From assembly GCA_017610335.1 (NCBI GenBank), contig JAFCCG010000004.1, positions 1 to 33,190 on the forward strand: a DNA stretch of 33,190 nucleotides, read 5' to 3'. This document shows, one piece after another, positions 7,743 through 15,443 of this stretch. Every line of letters starts with the position of its first letter. Position 1 is the first letter of the stretch. Both the position numbers and the translations under genes were made by a program. Origin of the DNA: Chloroflexota bacterium (GTDB lineage: Archaea > Iainarchaeota > Iainarchaeia > Iainarchaeales > GCA-2688035). Below the pieces are notes generated by a model, which made no database searches, was not told the DNA's origin, and was given only the letters and a program-made list of their open reading frames with translations.

Positions 7743-7943
7743 ATGATACTAATGGTTTTGTCAGCAGGGCTTTGGTTGGTTTATTATGCTCAGATAAATA
7801 TTCAGGAATTCTTTGAACACTGCAAACACGAGCTTAATTCTCATATCCGTTCTCTTGAAGCACAGGGCAAGTCTGATGAAGAAATTGCTTCTAGTCTGAA
7901 TGATTTTGCTGAAAAAATAGGGTGTCAGTTGATACAAGATTAG
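7743..7943 (+). CDS. Small single-helix membrane protein, start uncertain
   Basis: The frame is open from 7689 (after a stop at 7686) and reads GIEPEKNHAKFAVA before the Met at 7743, which already lies in the hydrophobic segment (ALMILMVLSAGLWLVYYA). The natural start could be upstream at a non-standard codon such as the ATT at 7701. If it starts at 7743 the product has 66 residues: one membrane helix, then a soluble helical part with two Cys (FFEHCKHELNS and KIGCQLIQD). Family unknown. It lies between two minus-strand genes. A TATA-like ATAAAATAG (about 7662-7670) could start transcription near 7692. Confidence 0.5.
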   Translation: MILMVLSAGLWLVYYAQINIQEFFEHCKHELNSHIRSLEAQGKSDEEIASSLNDFAEKIGCQLIQD

Positions 7944-8027
7944 CCTGTTTTACCTGATAGTATTTGTTTTGCTTGGTGTTGCAAACCTTTTTGGTCTGCT
8001 TTTAAAAAAAGAAATTTTGTGACAGTT

Positions 8028-8933
8028 TTATGCTGCCACGTCTATGTCAAGTCTTTTCTTTAATTCTCTGTATCTATTTCGGATGGTTACTTCTGTTACT
8101 CCTGCAACATTGGCAACTTCTTTTTGGGTCCTTCTTTCGCCTTTAAGCAATCCAGCAATATAAACTGCGGCTGCTGCTACCCCTGTTGGGCCCCTTCCTG
8201 AAATAAGTCCTTTGTCAATGGCTTGTTCCAAAATTTTTCTTCCTTCTTCCTGAACTTCTCCGCTTAAGTTAAGTTCTGAAGCAAATCTTGGAATATAGTG
8301 AATTGGGTTTGTCAAAGGTACATCAAGTTTAAGTTCCCTAACTAGGAATCTGTAAGTTCTTCCGATTTCTTTTTTTGTCAAACCTGATGCTTCTGCCATT
8401 TCGTTTAGTGTTCTTGGTACATGGTATGTTCTGCACACTGTGTAAAGGACTGCTGCTACCACTGCTTCAATAAGTCTTCCTCTAATTAGTCCCTTTTTTA
8501 CTGTTTTTCTGTAAAGTAATGCTGCTGCTTCAACAAGTGATTCCGGGATGTTCAAATATGATGCAACCCTTCTCAATTCTGTTAAAGCAATTGAAAGGTT
8601 TCTTTGCATGCTTGAACTAATACTTGCTCTTTTATGCCATTTAATTAAACGGTACATTTGTGCCCTGCTTTTGCTTGAAAGTTTGTTTCCTCTCAAATCA
8701 GTTCCACGCCTGTCAATCATTGTGACAAGACCTTTGTTGAGTTTTACATATTTCATTGGGCTTCCTGTTCTTGCCCTTTGCTCAAACTGGTCTGAGTCAA
8801 AAGAACGCCATTCTTTTCCTGAGTCAACCATGTCTTCGCTTAAAACAAGACCGCAATCTTGACAAATTAGTTCTCCTTTTTCAGGATCTCTTCTAATTTT
8901 TGTACTTTTACATTCTGGGCATTTATCAACCAT
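8028..8933 (-). CDS. tfb: Transcription initiation factor TFB
   Basis: Archaeal homologue of TFIIB. It bridges TBP-TATA and RNA polymerase, reads the BRE and helps set the start site. The zinc ribbon has Cys5, Cys8, Cys24 and Cys27 (KCPECKS and ICQDCGLV). The B-reader region follows (SGKEWRSFDSDQ), and then two cyclin repeats of about 90 residues. The second ends in a helix-turn-helix, TQKEVANVAGVTEVTIRNRY, which contacts the BRE. Length (301 aa) is standard. The ATG at 8933 has GGTGA 7 nt upstream. A TATA-like TTTAATAAAAG on the minus strand (about 8985-8995) gives a short leader. It follows rps8e on the same strand after 244 nt of non-coding sequence. Confidence 0.98.
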   Translation of the reverse strand: MVDKCPECKSTKIRRDPEKGELICQDCGLVLSEDMVDSGKEWRSFDSDQFEQRARTGSPMKYVKLNKGLVTMIDRRGTDLRGNKLSSKSRAQMYRLIKWHKRASISSSMQRNLSIALTELRRVASYLNIPESLVEAAALLYRKTVKKGLIRGRLIEAVVAAVLYTVCRTYHVPRTLNEMAEASGLTKKEIGRTYRFLVRELKLDVPLTNPIHYIPRFASELNLSGEVQEEGRKILEQAIDKGLISGRGPTGVAAAAVYIAGLLKGERRTQKEVANVAGVTEVTIRNRYRELKKRLDIDVAA

Positions 8934-9177
8934 TCAAAAATCACCTTTTTTTTTAAAATTTTTGTCATTTTTTCCAAAATCGGCTTTTATTAAATCAAAC
9001 AGCTTACAGTAATATCTAACATTCATGATTGTCAGAAATTAGATGCTATATTAATTTGCTGTCCCCATCATTTATAAATGTTTCTTAGTCACCGTTTTTT
9101 GCCTTAAACTGTCACTTTTAAGTGCTTTTATGAAATCAGAGTGCTCTTTTTTTGCCAAAAATAGGGCTTAGGATGAT

Positions 9178-9603
9178 TTATTCAAGTATTGCTTGTACAA
9201 TGCCGTCTTGACCTGGTCTGCTTGTAACCTTTGCAGTTTGTTCTTTTCCGTCAAGGTTGATTTTTATTGTAGCTCCTTTAGTAATAATGTTTCTTCTGGT
9301 AAAAAGTCTGTTGGCTGTGTTTTCTTCAACACTTAAAATTTCTGCTTTCATTGCCTTTTTTTTGCCTTTTTCCATTACTGTAGCAAATTTTGCCCTGTAT
9401 TGCTTTACTTTTATAACTGAGCCTTTTACAACCTTGCTTTTTCTTCTTTCATCATCATCATTATCATCACCACTACCATCAATACTTACAATGGTTGCTG
9501 CTGCGTCTCCGCCTCTCCATGCAAGTAGTTTGTCACAGCGTCTTACGGCTGTTCTGTTTCCGCCTGTTTTCTTTCTTTTACTTTTGGTATGCCATTGGGT
9601 CAT
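9178..9603 (-). CDS. rps8e: 30S ribosomal protein S8e
   Basis: Small-subunit ribosomal protein shared by archaea and eukaryotes. The ends match the family well: KSKRKKTGGNRT at the N-terminus, and RRNIITKGATIKIN with VTSRPGQDGIVQAILE at the C-terminus. The middle is unusual. At residues 42-51 there is an acidic Gly/Asp/Asn run (DGSGDDNDDD) encoded by GAT/GGT-like triplets. Most archaeal S8e proteins have a short basic linker there, so this looks like a triplet-slippage insertion. The start has a weak GTGA motif (AGTGATTTT) before the ATG. It lies 60 nt downstream of the hef-coupled unknown gene. Confidence 0.95.
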   Translation of the reverse strand: MTQWHTKSKRKKTGGNRTAVRRCDKLLAWRGGDAAATIVSIDGSGDDNDDDERRKSKVVKGSVIKVKQYRAKFATVMEKGKKKAMKAEILSVEENTANRLFTRRNIITKGATIKINLDGKEQTAKVTSRPGQDGIVQAILE

Positions 9604-9663
9604 AAAATCACTAAAAAAACGAAAATCGCTTTAATCGAATAATAATTAATTGAAATGGAAGGA

Positions 9664-10062
9664 TTAAAAAGGCTTCTTTTTAGGTAACCTTGGGCTTGGA
9701 AGCTTTCTCTTTCTTGTTCTATATTGTTTGAGTTTTTCATGCCCGTGCTTTTTTAGCAATTCTTCTTTGAGGGCTGCTTGTTCAAAGAATTTTCCAACTG
9801 TTGGGTTAAGCTCAAGCATTGTTCTCATATCTGGTGAAAGTGCGTCAAGCTTAATTGGAATACTTATCTTTTCGCCTCTTGCCTGCAATTTTCTTATAAT
9901 GCCAACAATATTTTCAATTCCTTTTGCAACAGGCAGCCATTCCATTTTGGGCCCGTGTCCATGTTTCAAGGCTCTGTTAGCAGAAGCTAAGTGGGCAAGC
10001 TCGTTCAAAAGCTGTTGCTTTAATTCACTTATTGGAATTGTTTTTTCCGGAAGTTTTGTCAT
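9664..10062 (-). CDS. Unknown protein abutting hef
   Basis: A 132-residue protein of no recognised family. It is helical with a conserved-looking centre (HGHGPKMEWLPVAKGIENIV, then GIIRKLQARGEKISIPIKLD) and a basic C-terminal tail (RTRKRKLPSPRLPKKKPF). Its ATG follows the TAG of hef without any intervening base, so translation is almost certainly coupled. That coupling suggests a role in fork repair or binding to branched DNA together with Hef; this is inference from context only. Confidence 0.7.
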   Translation of the reverse strand: MTKLPEKTIPISELKQQLLNELAHLASANRALKHGHGPKMEWLPVAKGIENIVGIIRKLQARGEKISIPIKLDALSPDMRTMLELNPTVGKFFEQAALKEELLKKHGHEKLKQYRTRKRKLPSPRLPKKKPF

Positions 10063-12393
10063 CTACTTTTTCTCCTCATATTCTGAGAGCAGGACCTGCC
10101 TTACAAGCTTTGCCTTTTTTTGGCCCATGTTTTCAACCTTTTGAAGTTCTTTGCTTTGTGCGTTTACAATTCCTTTAACACTGCCAAACTTTTCCAAAAG
10201 GGACCTTGCCATCTTTGGCCCGATTAAGGGCAGTGATTCGACTACAAACCTTTGCTGTTCCCCTAAAGTAAGACCTTTTCTGCCGATACGCAATCTTACA
10301 TCCGAGCCCTTGTCTTCCTGTTCTCTTTTTGCAATTACATAAATGTATTGTGCGGTTTCCCTTTTTGATTCAGTGAAAAGAATTGGTACGCGATAATTTA
10401 ATGCAATTGATGTAAGCATTCCGATTATTGCATTTCTGTGCACATTTGTTTCAAACAATTTTTCCCTGTCTCCTTCAACTATTATCAATGGTCTTTCGTA
10501 TGATTCAGCCATGTTAATTAATTGTTTTGAAAGCCTTCCGTCAACAATGCTTGATACAAAATCTGAAATTGATTTTCTTTCAATTGCAATTTCCTTTCCA
10601 GGAATATAATCTCCTACTTCGAGTTGTTTTTTTACAACAACACATCCAAGTTCTTCAAGCAATTCTGCAATTCCTGACTCTTGTTCTCTTATGTCTGCAA
10701 ACACAGTAATTTTTCCATCGCTTTCAGGGGTAAAGCTGTTCAAAGTAGTCTGTTTTTCTCCCTTGCTTATTTCCTCATCTCCAGTATCCTTTTTCATCTT
10801 ATGTAATATTCTATGCATCTTTTTTTCTTTGTTAACGCTTGTCCAATAATATGCCTCATCTCTTGTTCCTTTTGCCATTAAAATTACCGCTTTTCCTTCC
10901 GCAAGCCTTCCTGTCCTTCCCCTTCTTTGGATAAACCTTATTTCGCTTGGAACAGGCTCGTAGAATACGACAAGATCAACGCTTGGAATGTCCAAACCTT
11001 CTTCAGCTACCGAGCTAGCCACTATACAGTTAATTTTTCCTTCTTTCAATTCTTCAATTTTTTCAGCTTGTTCTTTTTGAGTCATTCCTTTTTCTTTTCC
11101 TCTTGCTGCCTGTCCAACAAACCTTTCTGATTTTATTCCTTTAATTTTGTTTAATTCTTCATTTAATTTTTTTATTGAGTCCCTGTAATGATTAAATACA
11201 ATTGCACTACTATCTGGCTTTTCTTCAAATTGTTGCTTTAGTACTTTTGTAAGTGCGTCAAATTTTGGGTGAATGATTCCTTTTCCTGCAATTTCTTCAG
11301 CCATTTTGTTAACTTGTAACATTTCCATGCTTGAAAGAAACATTGAGGTTGCCCTGCTTACCTTTCCTTCTTTTTTTCTTTCCCTGTCAAGATATGAATA
11401 CAATGCAGTAACTCCCTGTGTTTCAAGCAGTGTATGTGCATGGCTTGCTTTCATTAATGCTGCTGCTGCAGTGGCTGCTGCAAAAATGCTCATGTTTTTT
11501 CCATGGCTTGCCTGAATCCTTTTCCTTATTGCTGCCTGCATTTCAATTAACCTTGCTTTTCCAAAACCTTTCAGTGAATTGGTTTTGCTTAATCTAAATT
11601 TGTATAAAACATCTGCCTGTTTTTGCATAAAATGTTCAATTAATTTTATCATTGAATTAAATTCCTCAGGCAATTCAACAACACGCCATTCAACTTTTAT
11701 TTCATGAGAGTATGGCACAACATCTTCGTCTTCCAATCCCTTTATTTCAATATTTTTAATGTTCAAATTCCTGCAAACTTCTTTAACATGTGCTTCCTTT
11801 CCTCCTGGTGAAGCAGTGAGGGCAAGTACTAGTCCGCCCTTGGTTTTTTTGAATTTTTTTGCAATGTAAACATAGGCATATTCTCCTACTGCCCTGTGTG
11901 CTTCGTCAAAAATTATCAAAGAGATGTCTTTTGCTGAAACTCTTTCTTTTCTAAAATCATTTTCAATAGTTTGTGGTGTTGCAATAATTACGGTGGCTTT
12001 TTCCCATTCTTTTGCTCTTTTTTTTGCAGGAGTTGTTCCTGTCAAAAGTGCAATTGATTCGTTTTCCAAATTCATTAGCTTAAGTATTGTGTTTCTATGC
12101 TGTTCACATAATGGTTTTGTCGGTGCAAGAAAAAGAATTTTTCCAGTTGGCTTTTTTTCCAAAACATCTGCTGCAACAAGAACTGCTACAATTGTTTTTC
12201 CCAAAGCAGTTGGTGCAACTACCAGGCTGTTGCCTTCTTTTGCAACAGATTCTGCAAGCTTTGCCTGATATTTTCTTTTTTCAACAATCTCTGGTTTGAT
12301 AAATTTGTTTTTTATAAACTCTTTTGCAATTGTTTTATTTTTTTCAGGTTCTTTTGTCAAATCATCCTGCTTTTTTTCTTTTTCAGAGACCAT
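10063..12393 (-). CDS. hef: Hef: FANCM/XPF-type fork helicase-nuclease
   Basis: Archaeal Hef unwinds and cleaves stalled forks and other branched DNA. An SF2 helicase comes first: Walker A APTALGKT (60-67), DEAH (163-166), TAS (193-195), helical insert to about 370, and motif VI QRRGRTGR (489-496). A linker around 530-560 carries QTTLNSF (548-554), which resembles a PCNA-interacting (PIP) peptide; Thermococcus Hef is reported to bind PCNA through this region. The XPF nuclease follows with Asp567, Asp595 and ERKSISD (605-611), so the nuclease appears active. Tandem helix-hairpin-helix motifs (about 715-770) close the protein. Length (776 aa) is normal. A TATA-like box centred 26 nt before the ATG suggests a leaderless start. 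The gene downstream begins on the next base. Confidence 0.97.
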   Translation of the reverse strand: MVSEKEKKQDDLTKEPEKNKTIAKEFIKNKFIKPEIVEKRKYQAKLAESVAKEGNSLVVAPTALGKTIVAVLVAADVLEKKPTGKILFLAPTKPLCEQHRNTILKLMNLENESIALLTGTTPAKKRAKEWEKATVIIATPQTIENDFRKERVSAKDISLIIFDEAHRAVGEYAYVYIAKKFKKTKGGLVLALTASPGGKEAHVKEVCRNLNIKNIEIKGLEDEDVVPYSHEIKVEWRVVELPEEFNSMIKLIEHFMQKQADVLYKFRLSKTNSLKGFGKARLIEMQAAIRKRIQASHGKNMSIFAAATAAAALMKASHAHTLLETQGVTALYSYLDRERKKEGKVSRATSMFLSSMEMLQVNKMAEEIAGKGIIHPKFDALTKVLKQQFEEKPDSSAIVFNHYRDSIKKLNEELNKIKGIKSERFVGQAARGKEKGMTQKEQAEKIEELKEGKINCIVASSVAEEGLDIPSVDLVVFYEPVPSEIRFIQRRGRTGRLAEGKAVILMAKGTRDEAYYWTSVNKEKKMHRILHKMKKDTGDEEISKGEKQTTLNSFTPESDGKITVFADIREQESGIAELLEELGCVVVKKQLEVGDYIPGKEIAIERKSISDFVSSIVDGRLSKQLINMAESYERPLIIVEGDREKLFETNVHRNAIIGMLTSIALNYRVPILFTESKRETAQYIYVIAKREQEDKGSDVRLRIGRKGLTLGEQQRFVVESLPLIGPKMARSLLEKFGSVKGIVNAQSKELQKVENMGQKKAKLVRQVLLSEYEEKK

Positions 12394-12414
12394 ACATTCA
12401 ATTAGTTTGGCGAC

Positions 12415-12423
12415 CTTTTTAAA
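12415..12423 (-). promoter_or_regulatory. TATA-like box of hef
   Basis: On the minus strand TTTAAAAAG is centred 26 nt before the hef ATG, with no Shine-Dalgarno site between. It lies in the 166-nt divergent region shared with the histone gene. Confidence 0.5.
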
Positions 12424-12559
12424 GCATTTCTTAGTGGGTTTCCGGTGTTTTTTGCCTAAAAACGGCTTTTTTTGTCAAAAAATGGGATAAATTTAAATAT
12501 TCCTTTGAAATAACCTTTATTAGGGCTTTAAACCCGATTCAAAAGGATGTGAAAAGATT

Positions 12560-12769
12560 ATGGGCGAATTGCCGCTTGCGGCTGTTGACAGAATAATCAG
12601 AAAGGCTGGCGGAGGCCGTGTAAGTGAAGATGCTGCAGCTGCCTTATCAGAGGTTTTGGAAGACAAAGGAATTAAGATTGCACAGCAGGCAACAGAATTT
12701 GCAAAGCATGCTAAAAGAAAAACAGTTACTGCCCAAGATATCAAACTTGCGGTAAAAGGCTTGTCTTAA
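12560..12769 (+). CDS. Archaeal histone
   Basis: A 69-residue single histone fold that dimerises and wraps DNA. The family pattern is complete: [20 protein letters not shown] (helix 1 and loop), a long central helix ([19 protein letters not shown]), and [17 protein letters not shown] in the last loop and helix. There is no tail. A TATA-like AATTTAAATATT (12490-12501) lies about 65 nt upstream, and a GGATGTG element stands before the ATG, so a short leader with a weak Shine-Dalgarno site is likely. It is divergent from hef. Confidence 0.97.
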   Translation: MGELPLAAVDRIIRKAGGGRVSEDAAAALSEVLEDKGIKIAQQATEFAKHAKRKTVTAQDIKLAVKGLS

Positions 12770-12863
12770 TAGGTTTTGGGTAATTATTTAATTGCTACCA
12801 ATTCATTGGCGCTTTTTCCAATTACTTTATGGCTTTCCAAAACTTTATCTAAGTTCTTCAAGT

Positions 12864-13871
12864 TTACAAGAATTGGTTCCAGTAGTTTTCTGTGAGTTCT
12901 TTTGTAACAAATTCTAATAGTTGGTTGTAGTGTTCTGTTTTTTTTTCGGTTAGTCCACTTTTGTCTGCCTTGTTTAGTTTTTCTAGGTATTGTGGTCTGT
13001 TTTTTTTCCTTAATATTATTGGGGGATAGTTCTTCTGCATTAATATGTAATTCATCAGCATTCTTCCTGTTCTTCCGTTTCCGTCCATGAATGGATGTAT
13101 TTTTTCGAGCTTGTGGTGAAATATTGAAGCCAAAACTAGGGGGTGTAATCTTTTCTCATTTTCCTTAAACCACTTGAGCAGAATTTTCATGTCTGTTAGC
13201 ACATATGGTGCAGGAGTTGACTTAAATTTTACTTTTCTTAATCTTACGTCTTTTCTCCTGTAACCTTTTCTTGAATCAATGTCTTTCAATAGTTTGCCGT
13301 GGACTTTGCAGATTAAATTATGGTCTATTTTTTCATTAAGTTTTTCAAGGAGTTCAAAGAATACTTTTTGAGTGTTTTTTAAATCGTATATTTCTCGCAG
13401 AGTTTTATTTTTTGGGGTCAGATTTTCGATTAGCAGATTTTGGACTTCCTTTAGGCTGATAGTGTTTCCTTCAATGCCGGTTGAATTGTATGCAAATTCA
13501 ACTAGGAAATCCTGGAGCGTTTCCTGTTTTGTGGTTTCATCAGTTTTCTGGAATGCCCTGTTCCAATGAAGCTTGCAAGCTTCAACTTCTGTTAAGATGT
13601 TTTTGTTTAGATATTTGTTTTTCTTTAGTTTCATCTTTTTTATTTTGTTCAAATAATAATTTGATTCGATAAACTTGTCAATTGATTTGTAGGATTTTCT
13701 TATTTCCTTTGAGTATTTAGATGGCAGTTTATCTATTTTCTCTTTGATTTTAGAAAAATCGCTTCCCAAATAAGCGATGTCTTTAACTACAATCTTGCCA
13801 GCTTTCCTTATACTGGTTCTTAAATAAAAGTACTCTTTGTTGCCAATTTTTTTTCTATAAATGTAGACCAT
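12864..13871 (-). CDS. Fic-domain protein (class II, N-terminal inhibitory motif)
   Basis: Fic enzymes transfer AMP (or related groups) to hydroxyl side chains of target proteins. The catalytic motif HPFMDGNGRTGR (259-270) is intact, with His259 as base. An inhibitory motif of the (S/T)xxxE(G/N) type is present at 130-135 (STGIEG), placing it in the class whose own N-terminal helix blocks the ATP site. The first ~100 residues are basic and include a beta-rich start (YIYRKKIGNKEYFYLRTS), perhaps a target-binding part. It has no antitoxin neighbour. The start at 13871 has TATA-like AAAATATAAAC centred 27 nt upstream, and a perfect 10-bp inverted repeat lies just beyond that. The target is unknown. 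Confidence 0.93.
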   Translation of the reverse strand: MVYIYRKKIGNKEYFYLRTSIRKAGKIVVKDIAYLGSDFSKIKEKIDKLPSKYSKEIRKSYKSIDKFIESNYYLNKIKKMKLKKNKYLNKNILTEVEACKLHWNRAFQKTDETTKQETLQDFLVEFAYNSTGIEGNTISLKEVQNLLIENLTPKNKTLREIYDLKNTQKVFFELLEKLNEKIDHNLICKVHGKLLKDIDSRKGYRRKDVRLRKVKFKSTPAPYVLTDMKILLKWFKENEKRLHPLVLASIFHHKLEKIHPFMDGNGRTGRMLMNYILMQKNYPPIILRKKNRPQYLEKLNKADKSGLTEKKTEHYNQLLEFVTKELTENYWNQFL

Positions 13872-13905
13872 ACTTTAGAACTAAGAAACAAACAAAATAT
13901 AAACT

Positions 13906-13941
13906 TACCCTTTACAAATAGAACTCTAAAAGTAAAGGGTA
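13906..13941. promoter_or_regulatory. Perfect inverted repeat upstream of fic (operator candidate)
   Basis: TACCCTTTAC (13906-13915) and GTAAAGGGTA (13932-13941) match over 10 of 10 bases with a 16-nt spacer. The fic TATA-like box (13894-13904) abuts the left arm on the minus strand. A second TATA-like TATATAAAT touches the right arm on the plus strand. The layout is that of a symmetric operator between two outward-facing promoters. The binding protein is unknown. Confidence 0.5.
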
Positions 13942-13980
13942 TATAAATGTCAAATAATGTTTTCTTGCTGCTAAAACATC

Positions 13981-14073
13981 ATGTTTTTGGAAAAAATTCT
14001 GGGTTTTCTAAACCTTTTTTTAAAAAGGTTTGCGAAAAAAATTGTTTGGCTTTTACTTTATTGCTTCCCATAG
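13981..14073 (+). CDS. Possible 30-residue cationic hydrophobic peptide
   Basis: An ATG at 13981, about 36 nt after the plus-strand TATA-like box beside the fic operator, opens a 30-codon frame ending at TAG 14071-14073. The product begins MFLEKILGFLNLFLKRFAKK and continues with a hydrophobic end (IVWLLLYCFP). Composition resembles small membrane-active peptides such as type I toxins. It overlaps the 3' end of the KaiC-like gene in antisense, and a 10-bp perfect stem (14010-14031) lies within it. There is no homology evidence and the frame is short, so this is a speculative call. Confidence 0.15.
   Translation: MFLEKILGFLNLFLKRFAKKIVWLLLYCFP
14010..14031. terminator. 10-bp perfect hairpin beyond the KaiC-like gene
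   Basis: AAACCTTTTT and AAAAAGGTTT pair fully around a 2-nt loop. For the minus-strand KaiC-like gene, which ends at 14053, the hairpin lies about 22 nt past the stop and follows a T-run. It could act as a bidirectional terminator or processing site. Confidence 0.4.
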
Positions 14074-14757
14074 CACTTGTTCTTTTGGTTTTATTACAAT
14101 TCCTTTTGGGGTTACTTCAAAAGGGTGTACAGTTTTGCTGTGTTTTGTTCCGCGCATTTTTCTTACAAAAATGCTTCTATTTGGTGGTGTAAAATAGAGC
14201 ATTATTAATCCGTCTGCCATAAATTCTTCAACACCGTATGCACTGAATACATTTCTTTCACTTTTTGTTTCAGATGTGAAAACTGTTGTGCAATCCAATT
14301 CTTTTAATCCGTCTCCAAATTTGAACAAAATGTTTCTGATTGTTGAAGGATCATCTATTAGTGAAGCAAATGCGGTTGTGCTGTCAACAGCAATTCTTTT
14401 AATTCCAAGCTCTTTTACAATTCCGGTAATTGTTGAAAGTTCTTCTTTTACCAAATCTCCAAAACTTTTCTTTGGTGCGAGGTGCATTCTGTAAATGTTT
14501 ATTTTTCTTTCTTCCTGTAATTGTCCAACATCCCATCCAAAACTTTGCATATTCCACGCAATATTTTTTGCATTTGCTTCAATTGTTACAAATAGTCCTG
14601 GTTCATTGTAAAGCAATGCTCCGTTGTAAATGTATTGCATGCTAAAGATTGTTTTGCATGTTCCTGTTCCGCCTGAAAGTAATGTAGTGCTTCCTATGGG
14701 GAAACCTCCTTCGATTAATTCGTCAAGACCTGGTATTCCTGATTTAATTCTTTCCAA
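14053..14757 (-). CDS. KaiC-like RecA-fold ATPase, single domain
   Basis: A single-domain member of the archaeal KaiC/RadA-like ATPase group, usually linked to signalling or regulation; archaeal roles are mostly unknown. It opens with the typical IKSGIPGLDELIEGGFPIGS. Walker A is GGTGTCKT (29-36), with Cys at a position that is often Gly. The catalytic Glu follows in FVTIEANA (Glu60), and Walker B ends at Asp125 (IAVDSTTAF). The C-terminus has the KaiC-like RKMRGTKHSKTVHPFEVT. The start is TTG at 14757, with GAGGTG 8 nt upstream. Cytidylate kinase and a membrane-anchored protein lie upstream on the same strand, giving a possible loose operon. Confidence 0.9.
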   Translation of the reverse strand: MERIKSGIPGLDELIEGGFPIGSTTLLSGGTGTCKTIFSMQYIYNGALLYNEPGLFVTIEANAKNIAWNMQSFGWDVGQLQEERKINIYRMHLAPKKSFGDLVKEELSTITGIVKELGIKRIAVDSTTAFASLIDDPSTIRNILFKFGDGLKELDCTTVFTSETKSERNVFSAYGVEEFMADGLIMLYFTPPNRSIFVRKMRGTKHSKTVHPFEVTPKGIVIKPKEQVLWEAIK

Positions 14758-14838
14758 AAAAATACACCTCTTTTAATTCTTTAAAATTAGGTTTTTGTTT
14801 CTTATAAATCTTTTCTTTGGGGTTTTTGACAACACTAT

Positions 14839-15402
14839 TTAGCTATTTTTCAGGTCTTTTATCTGTTTCAAAACTTGTTCTCTTGTAACATCAATACTGT
14901 TTTCCGTGGTGTTTACAACAATATCGTAGTTTTTTTCATCCAAATAGTCAACGTTGTAAAGCTTTCTGTATCGTTTTTTGTTCATTTTCATTCTCTGCTT
15001 CATATTTTGCACAGTTTCCTTAACACTGGAATTGCCTGTTTCGCCCTTTCTTTCATCTTTTCCAAACTGTGTATCCCTGAAAACGCGTTCAGCGGCTTTT
15101 TTCAGGTCAATTTTTACAAAAATTTTTATTGAATTTGGAACAAAATGCCATGCAACCCTTCCATCAATTACAAAATCGTCTTCTTTTTCTCCAAGTTCTG
15201 TTGTCCTTTTGTCAAGCTCGTCATCAATGCTTCTGTTTTTTTCCATCTCGTGCTGTATCTGCATCAAGCCAATTCCTTTTTCTTTTGCAATTTGCCTCAA
15301 AAAGTCGCCGGCAGAATAATGCGTTAGCCCAAGAGCTTTTGCAATGCCCTTGCCCAAAGTGCTTTTTCCGGAACCAGGGTAGCCTGTAATAGTAATAATC
15401 AT
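14839..15402 (-). CDS. cmk: Cytidylate kinase, archaeal type
   Basis: Phosphorylates CMP and dCMP with ATP in pyrimidine nucleotide metabolism. The P-loop GYPGSGKST occupies residues 7-15. It is followed by the CMP-binding YSAGDFLRQIAKEKG and by DFVIDGRVAWHFVPNSIKIF, all typical of the short archaeal form. The lid region is Lys/Arg-rich (MKQRMKMNKKRYRKLYNVDY). At 187 aa it fits the family. It has the same orientation as the KaiC-like gene downstream, with an 81-nt gap. Confidence 0.92.
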   Translation of the reverse strand: MIITITGYPGSGKSTLGKGIAKALGLTHYSAGDFLRQIAKEKGIGLMQIQHEMEKNRSIDDELDKRTTELGEKEDDFVIDGRVAWHFVPNSIKIFVKIDLKKAAERVFRDTQFGKDERKGETGNSSVKETVQNMKQRMKMNKKRYRKLYNVDYLDEKNYDIVVNTTENSIDVTREQVLKQIKDLKNS

Positions 15403-15443
15403 CTAATAGAATAAACTATTTCAGATAATATAAATTTTTCCTG

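Noticed and set aside
8996-9100. Possible box C/D RNA on the minus strand upstream of tfb (TGATGG and CTGA elements near a TTTATAAAT box)
   Set aside because: The C box does not match RTGATGA, no D'/C' pair is visible and the ends do not pair.
13947-14192. 81-codon plus-strand frame starting at the TATA-like box beside the fic operator
   Set aside because: Its start is inside the promoter element and most of it is antisense to the KaiC-like gene; the later ATG at 13981 is the only position compatible with the promoter.
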